The notes under the pieces: model-generated
Seen by the model: only the letters and a program-made list of their open reading frames with translations
The model's database searches: none
Told to the model about the DNA's origin: nothing
Position numbers and translations under genes: made by a program
NCBI GenBank assembly: GCA_025980665.1
Contig: JAICXC010000023.1
Span: 1 to 50,114 of the forward strand
DNA: 50,114 nucleotides
Direction: 5' to 3'
Source: Bryobacteraceae bacterium
GTDB lineage: Bacteria > Acidobacteriota > Terriglobia > Bryobacterales > Bryobacteraceae
In this document: positions 1 through 7,460 of the stretch, piece by piece
Layout: each line of letters opens with the position of its first letter
How positions within the stretch are numbered: the first letter of the stretch is position 1

Positions 1-1
1 A

Positions 2-718
2 GCATTCGAAGTCACGACGATCAAGCCGGTCGATCCCGCTTCGCTGGGCAGGTACATCCGGATGCAGAGTGTTAACCGGTTCTATGCCAAAGGCTTCACG
101 CTGAATGCGCTGGTAGCAGCCGCCTATAGCCTCAGCCCGCGCGCTATCTCCGGCGGAGCGCCTTGGACCGATTCCGACCGCTATGATATTCTCGCCTCGA
201 CGCCGGGTGATATCCAGCCTAATCTTGATGAGCAAATGGCGATGCTGCGTAAGCTCCTGACTGACCGGTTTCAGCTCACCTTTCATCGTGAAGAAAAGGA
301 ACTCCCCGTCTTCGCAATCACGGTGACAAAGGGTGGATCGAAGCTGAAGCCAAGCACGGCGCCTCCCGGCACGCTTCCGGAACTGATCAACACCATTTAC
401 CCGGAGGAAAAGGGCGGCGTCCGCGTTATGTTGCCCGCTCGTAACGCCACGATCACGCAGTTCGCCGGGATGATGCAGCGTACCGTGCTCGACCGGTCGG
501 TACTAGATCAAACCGGCCTTTCCGGAACGTACGATTTCGATCTGGAGTGGACGCCCGACGAAAACCAATTTAGCGGCAGCCTGCCGCGATCCGTGGAACC
601 CACTAAACCCAGCCTGTTCGTGGCAATGCAGGAGCAACTTGGCCTTCGGCTGGAGGCTACCAGGGGGCCGGTTCAGGTCCTGGTCATAGACCGCGTGGCG
701 CGGCCGTCAGAGAACTAG
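2..718 (+). CDS. TIGR03435 family protein, 5' partial
   Basis: The reading frame is open to the left edge and begins in-window with AFEVTTIKPVDP, the 'FEVASIKP' opening typical of mature TIGR03435 proteins, so the signal peptide and start lie outside. Further family marks are the W-x-D-S-D-R-Y-D-I segment, a MLRKLLTDRFQLTFHREEKELPVF-type block, and a C-terminus with QEQLGL followed by a V-x-V-I-D-R end. The family is expanded in Solibacter-like Acidobacteria and has no established function; most members look exported. The downstream moxR begins 22 bp after the stop. A decayed relative lies at 1755-2509, so the two copies flank moxR. Family assignment is firm; role unknown. Confidence 0.88.
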   Translation, partial: AFEVTTIKPVDPASLGRYIRMQSVNRFYAKGFTLNALVAAAYSLSPRAISGGAPWTDSDRYDILASTPGDIQPNLDEQMAMLRKLLTDRFQLTFHREEKELPVFAITVTKGGSKLKPSTAPPGTLPELINTIYPEEKGGVRVMLPARNATITQFAGMMQRTVLDRSVLDQTGLSGTYDFDLEWTPDENQFSGSLPRSVEPTKPSLFVAMQEQLGLRLEATRGPVQVLVIDRVARPSEN

Positions 719-740
719 CCCGTTCGATATCATTAAGGAG

Positions 741-1709
741 ATGCTGCAGCGGGAGACCACTTACGGTCCGCCCGGTTCGCTCTCCAAGCTCTCCGAGATT
801 GAGGGGGCACTAGGGGAAGCGATTCGCGGAAAGCCGGAAGTGGTGCGCCTGTCGCTCACTTGCCTCCTTGCCCGCGGCCACCTGCTGATCGAGGACGTTC
901 CGGGCGTCGGCAAGACCACTCTGGCCCAGGCCTTGGCGCGCAGCGTCGATTCCAGCTTTCACCGCATCCAGTTCACCTCCGACATGCTGCCCAGCGACGT
1001 GGTGGGCGTCACCATCTACAACGCACACACCGAAGAGTTCGAATTTAAGCGCGGGCCCGTGTTCACGCATTTCCTGCTGGCCGACGAGATCAATCGTGCG
1101 ACGCCCAAGACCCAGTCGGCGCTGCTCGAAGCGATGAACGAGCTGCAAGTCACCATCGACGGCCGGTCGTACCCGCTGGAGCAGCCGTTCATGGTGGTGG
1201 CCACGCAGAACCCTGTGGAGCATCACGGGACATATCCGCTCCCGGAATCGCAACTCGATCGGTTCCTGATGCGGATACGGATCGGCTATCCGGAAGCCGC
1301 CGCTGAACGCGAAATCGTGCGGCGTGGCGGAGCATCCTCGGCGGAGTCCATGCGGTCGGTACTTTCCGGAGACGATCTGGTCACGCTGCAGGATGCTGTG
1401 GCACGCGTAACCGTGGACGACGCGCTGGTGGATTACATGCTCGCCGTAGTCGAGCGGAGGCGTACGCATGAATCGCTGGCGATGGGCGTCAGCCCGCGCG
1501 GCGCGCAGGCTCTGTATCGAGCGACGCAGGCTCTGGCCGCTGTGGAAGGGCGCGATTACGCTACTCCGGATGACGTGAAGCGGCTGGCACTGCCGGTATT
1601 CGCACATCGTGTGGTGGTGAACTCTCGTGTCGCGTTGGCGCCGCGCTCGACCGAAGCCGCCGAGCGCGTGCTGAATGAGATCCTAACGCTGGTGGATGTA
1701 CCGTTGTAA
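741..1709 (+). CDS. MoxR-type AAA+ ATPase
   Basis: A 322-residue AAA+ ATPase of the MoxR branch, usually a chaperone-like factor acting on VWA-domain or metalloenzyme partners. Walker A DVPGVGKTT is at residues 52-60, Walker B LLADE at 112-116, and the sensor-1 segment ATQNP at 154-158, followed by the arginine-rich lid region. Length is normal. moxR genes commonly sit beside DUF58 and VWA genes, but none is adjacent here; both neighbours are TIGR03435 genes. A VWA protein and a DUF4159 protein occur about 27-31 kb away. The start is odd: AAGGAG directly touches the ATG with no spacer, so the CTG at 744 may be used instead; no better in-frame start is visible. Confidence 0.93.
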   Translation: MLQRETTYGPPGSLSKLSEIEGALGEAIRGKPEVVRLSLTCLLARGHLLIEDVPGVGKTTLAQALARSVDSSFHRIQFTSDMLPSDVVGVTIYNAHTEEFEFKRGPVFTHFLLADEINRATPKTQSALLEAMNELQVTIDGRSYPLEQPFMVVATQNPVEHHGTYPLPESQLDRFLMRIRIGYPEAAAEREIVRRGGASSAESMRSVLSGDDLVTLQDAVARVTVDDALVDYMLAVVERRRTHESLAMGVSPRGAQALYRATQALAAVEGRDYATPDDVKRLALPVFAHRVVVNSRVALAPRSTEAAERVLNEILTLVDVPL

Positions 1710-1754
1710 CCGAGCCAACAGAACCGGTTATTCCACGCGTCGAGTGTTCGAAGA

Positions 1755-2509
1755 ATGTTACTGATCCGGACTCTTGCATCCACGGGGTTGTTCATGACCA
1801 TGTGGAGTGTCATGAATGCTCAGTCCGCCACTAAATCGGCGGCCTTCGACGTGGCCTCGGTGAGGCCAGACACGACCGGCGTGAACAGCTCGTCGATAAA
1901 CCGTTCTGGCGGGAGGATCACTCTGGAAAATGCTTCTCTCAGAGAATGCATTGCTTTTGCGTATGGCATCGCGGACGGCAGAGATTAAGAGCTATCCGGC
2001 CCGGACTGGCTCGACGGGAAGAAATTCGACATTGCGGCGACATTTCCGCCGCAAACTTCGCGCGACCGCGTTCGCGAGATGCTGCGAACGCTGCTAGCCG
2101 AGCGATTCAGTCTGAAAACGCACACCGAGAACAAAAACTGAAGTCGTACGCACTGGTAGTGGGGAAACGGGGGCCGAAACTGCAAGCAGGGGTTGCTGAT
2201 AGCGATGGAGCATTTACATACGCTGAGGATCATGTGACCGTGCGGGCGCTATCGATTTCTGCGCTGGCGGACCGGCTTTCTGGGCCGGTCTTTAAGCTGG
2301 ACCGCCCGGTCGTGGACATGACCGGAATTCACGGCGTCTATGACTTCACTCTGAACTGGGCGCCCGATGGTGCACCCGCCGATGGGCACTCGGGCGCGTC
2401 AATCTTCACGGCCTTACAGGAACAACTGGGACTCAAACTGGAAGCGCGGAAAATTGTCTTCAAAATAATCGTAGTCGATCACGTTGACAAAGACCCCTCG
2501 ATCAATTGA
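1755..2509 (+). pseudogene. TIGR03435 family protein, disrupted by stop and frameshift
   Basis: An N-terminal piece (1755-1988) with a signal-like start and AAFDVASVRPD, the family's opening motif, ends at a TAA at 1986-1988. The same frame continues directly with ELSGPDWLDGKKFDIAATFP, the conserved middle of the family, so the TAA interrupts an otherwise intact frame. A second lesion is a one-base loss near the A-run at 2133-2137: the frame meets TGA at 2139, while the next frame resumes with LKSYALVVGKRGPK and runs to the normal family end (QEQLGL...IVVDHV) at 2509. Two separate lesions argue for real decay, not a single sequencing error. A short N-terminal peptide could still be made. Confidence 0.85.
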
Positions 2510-2530
2510 TTCTCTCGATGCGCGAACTCC

Positions 2531-2592
2531 GGAGCGCACAGCGCGAGGTGCGCACACGCGATAATGGGAACTTGCACCTCGCTGCTGTGTGC
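2531..2592. repeat. long imperfect inverted repeat (hairpin 1)
   Basis: Arms 2534-2551 and 2574-2592 pair over 18 base pairs with one bulged T (2583) and one G-T wobble, around a 22-nt loop. The left arm starts inside GGAGCGCACAGCG (2531-2543), a 13-mer repeated exactly at 2604-2616. No T-tract follows on either strand, so it is not a standard intrinsic terminator. It lies between the decayed TIGR03435 gene and the YchF-type gene. Confidence 0.7.
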
Positions 2593-2603
2593 GTGATACG
2601 GAA

Positions 2604-2634
2604 GGAGCGCACAGCGGTTTTCAGCGTTGTGCGC
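2604..2634. repeat. inverted repeat (hairpin 2) sharing a 13-bp motif with hairpin 1
   Basis: GCGCACAGCG (2607-2616) pairs with CGTTGTGCGC (2625-2634) over 10 bp with one G-T wobble and an 8-nt loop. Its left end carries the same GGAGCGCACAGCG 13-mer as hairpin 1. The right arm ends 11 nt before the ATG at 2646, and no Shine-Dalgarno sequence is visible in those 11 nt. It could be a REP-like element or a structured leader. Confidence 0.65.
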
Positions 2635-2645
2635 GATTCAAATAA

Positions 2646-3719
2646 ATGAAAACAGCCATTGTAGGCCTGCCCATGGTAGGCAAGACCAGCCTCTTCACGA
2701 TCCTGACAGGCGTCAATCAATCCGCCCGCGTCGGTTCCATGGAGACCCGCGTCGGCATGACCAAAGTTCCCGACGGGCGCTTGGATGCGTTAGCTAAGAT
2801 ATTCGATCCCCCCAAGATCACCTACGCCACCGTCGAGTATCTGGATTTCCCGGCGATCTCGAAGGAAGCGTTGCGCGATCCCAGCTATCTGGCCAGCCTG
2901 CGCGTAGTGGACGCGCTGGCGCACGTGCTGCGGACCTTTGACAGCGATACGGTCCCGCATGAAAAGGGATCTGTTGATGCTGTTCGCGACTTCCAGGACG
3001 TGGAGATCGAGCTGATCCTCAGCGACCTTGTAGTCGTCGAAAAACGCATCGAACGCGTGGACAAGGATCGCAAGAAGATCAAGAGTCCCGATCTCGATAA
3101 AGAGTTCGCTTTGCTGGAGCGCATCAAGGCCGAACTCGAAGCCGATCGTCCGCTGCGCGAGTTGGAGTTTAGCGACGAAGATGAAAAGCGGATCCGCGGA
3201 TTCCAGTTCCTGTCGCTGAAACCGGTTCTATGCGTGCTCAATATCGGCGAGAAAGACGCGCCGCGGCTACACGAGGTCGAAGAGGAGTACCGCAAGGGCG
3301 CGTTTGCCGGACGCAAGAACATTGCGGTTACAGCCGTCTGCGGGCAGGTCGAAGCAGAACTGGCCGAATTGAAGCCTGAGGAAGCGAAAGAATATCTGGC
3401 GAGCTACGGATTGAAAGAATCGGCGCTGGCGCGCATCATCACGGCCACCTATTCTCTGTTGGGCCTGATGAGCTTCCTGACCGCGGGCGAAACCGAAGTC
3501 CGCGCATGGACCATTCCCATGAACAGCACCGCGGTGAAAGCGGCGGGCGCGATCCATAGCGACTTCGAAAAGAAGTTCATCCGCGCGGAAGTGGTCAACT
3601 GGAACGCGCTCGTCGAGCACGATGGCTACCCTGGCGTGCGCGACAAAGGCCTGCTGCGCCTGGAAGGCAAAGAGTATATCGTCAAGGACGGCGACGTATT
3701 AGTGATTCGCCACAGCTAA
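2646..3719 (+). CDS. ychF: YchF/OLA1-type P-loop NTPase (DUF933/TGS C-terminus)
   Basis: A 357-residue protein close to the ~363 of YchF, a ribosome-associated ATPase of the OBG family. Seen: P-loop GLPMVGKTS (7-15), the YchF-type NxxE nucleotide-specificity motif as NIGE (199-202), a charged helical middle (110-185), and the C-terminal TGS-like DUF933 block with GYPGVRDKG and LRLEGKEYIVKDGDVLVIR. The G3 motif DxAG is replaced by DFPA (68-71), losing the switch-II glycine, so this looks like a divergent paralogue and its hydrolysis may be altered. The ATG follows an AT-rich AATAA with no Shine-Dalgarno sequence. The 3' end overlaps convergent lnt by 38 bp. Confidence 0.85.
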   Translation: MKTAIVGLPMVGKTSLFTILTGVNQSARVGSMETRVGMTKVPDGRLDALAKIFDPPKITYATVEYLDFPAISKEALRDPSYLASLRVVDALAHVLRTFDSDTVPHEKGSVDAVRDFQDVEIELILSDLVVVEKRIERVDKDRKKIKSPDLDKEFALLERIKAELEADRPLRELEFSDEDEKRIRGFQFLSLKPVLCVLNIGEKDAPRLHEVEEEYRKGAFAGRKNIAVTAVCGQVEAELAELKPEEAKEYLASYGLKESALARIITATYSLLGLMSFLTAGETEVRAWTIPMNSTAVKAAGAIHSDFEKKFIRAEVVNWNALVEHDGYPGVRDKGLLRLEGKEYIVKDGDVLVIRHS

Positions 3720-5142
3720 TCACGCTTGCCATTAGGCTCGCCCACGCGAACCAGTCGCCGAAGCGCACGTAGGGCGTCAACTCCGTCAGCGAGTTATACC
3801 CAAACACTGCCGACGTCTGGGTATACAGCGGCAAACGTGCGATTTCCCGGCCAGCCGGATCGATCATCGCCGTGATACCGTCGTTGGTCGCGCGCAGAAT
3901 CCAGCGCCGATTCTCAGCCGCCCGCATACGCACCAGCTCCAGATGTTGTTCCCGCGCGGCGCTGTGGCCGAAGTAGCCGTCATTCGAAAGATTCACCAAC
4001 ACGGTGGCTCCGGCTTTGGTGAACTGGCGAACCAGATTGGGGAAAGCCGATTCGTAACAGATGAAGGCTCCGATCTTGTGTCCATCCACGGGAAACGTCA
4101 CGATTCGAGTGCCCGGAACGAAATCGCCGATTTCATGCGTGATGCGATTCACCCAGCCAAAGGCGTTCGGGATGTATTCGCCAAACGGGACCAGTTGAAT
4201 TTTGTCGTAGCGTTCCGCCGCGAGCTCGCCGCTCTTCTCGAATAAAAATGCGGAGTTGAGAGGATCGCCGGCCGGCGTTCGTCCCACGCCCCCCATCAGG
4301 ATCGGAGCCTGGACATCGCGCGCGAGATCGCCCATGTATTTGCGAAAGGAATCTGTCGTCGGATAAAACGGTGCGGGCGCTTCCGGCCACACGATTAGCG
4401 GCGCGTTGGCGGGTTCGGAAAGCATGACCATGCGCTGTTCGAGCACGGCGAAAGTTTCGGGAGTCCAGTCGGCTTCGGTGTCGATATTCGGCTGCACTAC
4501 GCGCACCCGTTCTGTTCCCGCACGCGGCGCAGGCAGCTGCGGCAGCAACGGCAGAAGCGCGAAGGCCGCAAGCCACATAAAGTGCGTTAACGGCCGGCGC
4601 AAGAACGCGAGCGCAATCGCACAGCTCATCGCGCTGAGTGCGAAAGACAATCCCCAGACGCCGGTGATCGGCGCTAAGCGTGGCAGCAGAGGCAAATCGA
4701 TCGCCGCGTTTCCCAGATCGAGCCACGAGAAGCCCAGGCCGATCCATGCCAGGCCTATCGTCCCGTGCGCATATTCGACAGCGGTCCAGAGAGCCGCTGC
4801 GCCGGGGATCGCCCAAGGTCTTCGCATGATCGGGCCTACCAGCGTGGTGAACGTCGCTGTATATAGACCCTTGAGCAGCGCGAACAGCGTGAATGTGCCC
4901 CATCCGCCCCAGCGCCCCATGCCGCCGTGAACTTCGAGCACGAACTGGATCCACGAGCAAACCGCGAACCAAAAAACGAATCCCGAGGCCCACCCCAGGA
5001 CGAATCGCCGTTTCCATGAATCTTCACGTGCGCACGCAATCAGCAGCGGCGCCAATGCCACCGGCGCAAGCAAGGTGAAATTGAAGTTCGGAAAAAGGAG
5101 GACCAGCAAAACGCCCGAAGTCAGTGACAGGATCAGATTCAC
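3682..5142 (-). CDS. lnt: apolipoprotein N-acyltransferase
   Basis: Transfers the third acyl chain to the N-terminal cysteine of diacylated lipoproteins at the inner membrane. The 486-residue protein has about six hydrophobic segments in residues 1-200 and a carbon-nitrogen hydrolase domain from about 212 on. The nitrilase-type triad is visible: E254 (IVWPEAP), K314 (YDKIQLVPFGEYIP) and C362 (FICYESAFP). Length is near the usual ~500. It is the last gene of the slipin-SPOR-lipA-lnt set and overlaps lipA by 4 bp (ATGA), implying coupling. Its C-terminal coding tail overlaps the convergent YchF-type gene by 38 bp. Lipoprotein substrates in this window include the product of 31426-31926. Confidence 0.96.
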   Translation of the reverse strand: MNLILSLTSGVLLVLLFPNFNFTLLAPVALAPLLIACAREDSWKRRFVLGWASGFVFWFAVCSWIQFVLEVHGGMGRWGGWGTFTLFALLKGLYTATFTTLVGPIMRRPWAIPGAAALWTAVEYAHGTIGLAWIGLGFSWLDLGNAAIDLPLLPRLAPITGVWGLSFALSAMSCAIALAFLRRPLTHFMWLAAFALLPLLPQLPAPRAGTERVRVVQPNIDTEADWTPETFAVLEQRMVMLSEPANAPLIVWPEAPAPFYPTTDSFRKYMGDLARDVQAPILMGGVGRTPAGDPLNSAFLFEKSGELAAERYDKIQLVPFGEYIPNAFGWVNRITHEIGDFVPGTRIVTFPVDGHKIGAFICYESAFPNLVRQFTKAGATVLVNLSNDGYFGHSAAREQHLELVRMRAAENRRWILRATNDGITAMIDPAGREIARLPLYTQTSAVFGYNSLTELTPYVRFGDWFAWASLMASVISCGESLIRRRP

Positions 5143-6014
5143 GCGATTAAATCTGCCATATACGAACTGCGCACTAGGGGTCCACTGAACACTGTTTTGA
5201 AACCCAGCGAAAGTCCGAAATCGCGATAGGCATCGAACTGCGCTAACGGGACGAATTCAGCCACCGGCAGATTCCGGCGCGTCGGCTGCAAATACTGTCC
5301 CAGGGTGACGATGTCGACGTCGGCGGCGCGCAGATCGCGCATGAGCTGATGAAGTTCGTCGGAAGTCTCACCCAGGCCGAGCATGGCTCCCGACTTTACC
5401 AAGGCTGCGGGGCGATAGCTTTTCGCGAATTTCAGTACGTCCAGCGACTGCCCGTAATCCGCCTGCGGCCGGACCCGCCGATACAATCGCGAAACCGTCT
5501 CCATGTTGTGGTTGAAGATGTGAGGCCCGGAGTCGAGCACGCGGGCCACTGCCGTGAGATCGCCCTGAAAATCCGGCGTCAGAACCTCCACACGCGCTTC
5601 AGGCAGCGCAGTGCAAACTGCGCGCACCGTCATCGAAAAATGTCCTGAGCCTCCGTCCGCCAGGTCGTCGCGATTCACGCTGGTGATCACAACGTGGCGC
5701 AATTGCATCGCTATCGCCATACGCGCCACGTTCGCGGGCTCATCGGGATCGAGCGCCCCAGGGTGCGCGCTCTTAGGCACGGAGCAGAATCCGCACCCGC
5801 GCGTACACATATTGCCTAGGATCATGAACGTCGCCGTGCCACGGTGAAAGCATTCATGCATGTTGGGGCAGCGCGCCGATTCGCAGACTGTGTGCAAATT
5901 CAGCATGCGGAACTCGGATTTGAGGTGATGCACGGATTCAAAGTGCGTGCGGGGTTTACGAAGCCACTCAGGCAAACGCGGTCCAGCGGGCGTGAGTTGA
6001 ATCAGCGCGTCCAT
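5139..6014 (-). CDS. lipA: lipoyl synthase
   Basis: Radical-SAM enzyme that inserts two sulfurs into protein-bound octanoyl groups to make the lipoyl cofactor. Both iron-sulfur clusters are intact: auxiliary-cluster cysteines C44, C49 and C55 (CESARCPNMHEC) and the radical-SAM CxxxCxxC at C70, C74 and C77 (CTRGCGFC). The C-terminal RSSY (282-285), which ligates the auxiliary cluster, is present. At 291 residues it is slightly short but complete. It begins 18 bp after the SPOR gene and its stop overlaps the lnt start. No lipB lies in the window. Confidence 0.97.
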   Translation of the reverse strand: MDALIQLTPAGPRLPEWLRKPRTHFESVHHLKSEFRMLNLHTVCESARCPNMHECFHRGTATFMILGNMCTRGCGFCSVPKSAHPGALDPDEPANVARMAIAMQLRHVVITSVNRDDLADGGSGHFSMTVRAVCTALPEARVEVLTPDFQGDLTAVARVLDSGPHIFNHNMETVSRLYRRVRPQADYGQSLDVLKFAKSYRPAALVKSGAMLGLGETSDELHQLMRDLRAADVDIVTLGQYLQPTRRNLPVAEFVPLAQFDAYRDFGLSLGFKTVFSGPLVRSSYMADLIA

Positions 6015-6032
6015 ATCCTGCGAAGTCCGGCG

Positions 6033-6632
6033 CTAAAAGGTTTTTACCAGGGCTTCTTTACCTGGAAAACTCGCGCTTTGCAGATCAGCCCGCGTCTTGG
6101 CCACGTCGGAAACCGGGCCTACTAAAACCCGGAACACGCCCGGCTTCTCCGGGATCTCAGCGGCGATGGCGGGGAAATTCTTCTTGCGCAGCATCTCAAC
6201 CATGAGTTCAGCTTTATCGTGGTCGATGGCCGAGAGTTGCAAATAAGACCGGCCCGGCTGCGGCTCGCTGGAAGTCACTTCGCGAGAAGACGTTGTCACG
6301 GGAGCGCGGGCTGGTTCGGGCGGCGGCGCGGGTTTGGTCGCCGGTCCTTGCTGCGAAGCGGTTTCCTTGGGTTGTGAATCGACTTCTTTCGGCACATCCA
6401 CGGGAGCCGCCTTAGTTGTTTCGCGCGCAGGAGAAGGCGTCTCCGCGTCCACCGGCTTGGCGTCAGGCCGATGGGAGGCTACTTCCGGAGCGCCCACGGG
6501 TGACGAGTTCCGCCCCACGATGTAGCCCATCGCGAAGAATACGCCCAGCAGAATCACCACGATGAAAAACACGCTCATCAGCTGGCGGTTCCCGAGAATC
6601 AATTCAAATTCGCCGTCGTCGTTTCTGGGCAC
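6033..6632 (-). CDS. SPOR-domain inner-membrane protein
   Basis: A 199-residue bitopic protein: short cytoplasmic N-terminus, one membrane helix at about 19-40, a Pro/Ala/Glu-rich periplasmic linker (41-127), and a C-terminal SPOR domain (about 128-199, RSYLQLSAIDHDKAELMVE onward). SPOR domains bind denuded septal peptidoglycan, so a role at the division site or cell wall is likely. The start is GTG at 6632, sharing one base with the TAG stop of the slipin gene (TAGTG), which points to translational coupling. The partner pathway is not shown by sequence. Confidence 0.9.
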   Translation of the reverse strand: MPRNDDGEFELILGNRQLMSVFFIVVILLGVFFAMGYIVGRNSSPVGAPEVASHRPDAKPVDAETPSPARETTKAAPVDVPKEVDSQPKETASQQGPATKPAPPPEPARAPVTTSSREVTSSEPQPGRSYLQLSAIDHDKAELMVEMLRKKNFPAIAAEIPEKPGVFRVLVGPVSDVAKTRADLQSASFPGKEALVKTF

Positions 6633-7399
6633 TAGGCTTCCTTCGTGTATTTATCCAATAGCTTCGTTACTGACGAGAGTATATCGATGGGGAACGGGAA
6701 CACAACTGTCGTGTTCTTTTCCGAACCAATTTCGACCAGCGTCTGGAGATACCGGAGTTGGACGGCGACGGGCTGGCGCGCCATCATCTCCGCAGCTTTT
6801 TCAAGATTGGCGGCGGCGGCCGCTTCGCCCTCCGCGTGGATGATCTTCGCGCGCCGCTCGCGTTCGGCTTCCGCCTGGCGGGCGATGGCGCGGATCATCT
6901 GCTCCGGCAGATCCACTTGCTTCACTTCCACCATGGTAACTTTCATGCCCCACGGACCGGTGTGCTGATCCAGCACGCTTTGCAGGCGGATATTGAGTCT
7001 CTCACGCTGGCTCAATAGCTCGTCCAGCTCGGTTTCTCCCAGCACGCTGCGCAGCGTCGTTTGCGCGAGCTGCGATGTAGCATACAAATAATTCGCCACT
7101 TCGATAACCGCCTTGGTCGGGTCCACAATGCGGAAATAGATCACGGCGTTCACCTTGACCGTCACGTTATCCCGCGTGACCACATCCTGCGCCGGCACTT
7201 CCATGGCTTCCACGCGCAGGGACATGCGCACCATTCGATCCAGTGGAGCAAAGACCAGAACCACGCCCGGACCCTTGGGATGCGGAAGCACACGTCCCAG
7301 CCGAAAGACCACTCCTCGCTCATATTCCGCCAGGATCTTGATGCTGGAAAGCACGTACAGAGCGATTACCACGATCGGGATAAGCGCGGGAAGATCCAT
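6632..7399 (-). CDS. slipin (SPFH/band-7 membrane scaffold protein)
   Basis: A 255-residue protein with one N-terminal membrane anchor (about 4-22) and a stomatin/prohibitin domain starting at [18 protein letters not shown], including [15 protein letters not shown] and the R-x-x-LGE-x-ELD-x-LLSQR segment. The later part has the charged [17 protein letters not shown] helix of slipins. Family members form ring-like oligomers at lipid microdomains and often sit next to an NfeD-type protein; none is present here. It heads the slipin-SPOR-lipA-lnt run with 61 bp upstream to the sulfotransferase gene, where the operon promoter should lie. Confidence 0.93.
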   Translation of the reverse strand: MDLPALIPIVVIALYVLSSIKILAEYERGVVFRLGRVLPHPKGPGVVLVFAPLDRMVRMSLRVEAMEVPAQDVVTRDNVTVKVNAVIYFRIVDPTKAVIEVANYLYATSQLAQTTLRSVLGETELDELLSQRERLNIRLQSVLDQHTGPWGMKVTMVEVKQVDLPEQMIRAIARQAEAERERRAKIIHAEGEAAAAANLEKAAEMMARQPVAVQLRYLQTLVEIGSEKNTTVVFPFPIDILSSVTKLLDKYTKEA

Positions 7400-7460
7400 C
7401 GCACACTCCTGTCGGATATACTACGTCATCCGGTGAGTGGGGCGCGAACTTGCGGGGCTA

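Noticed and set aside
810..1607. Minus-strand frame of 265 codons opposite moxR
   Set aside because: Shadow of a clear AAA+ gene.
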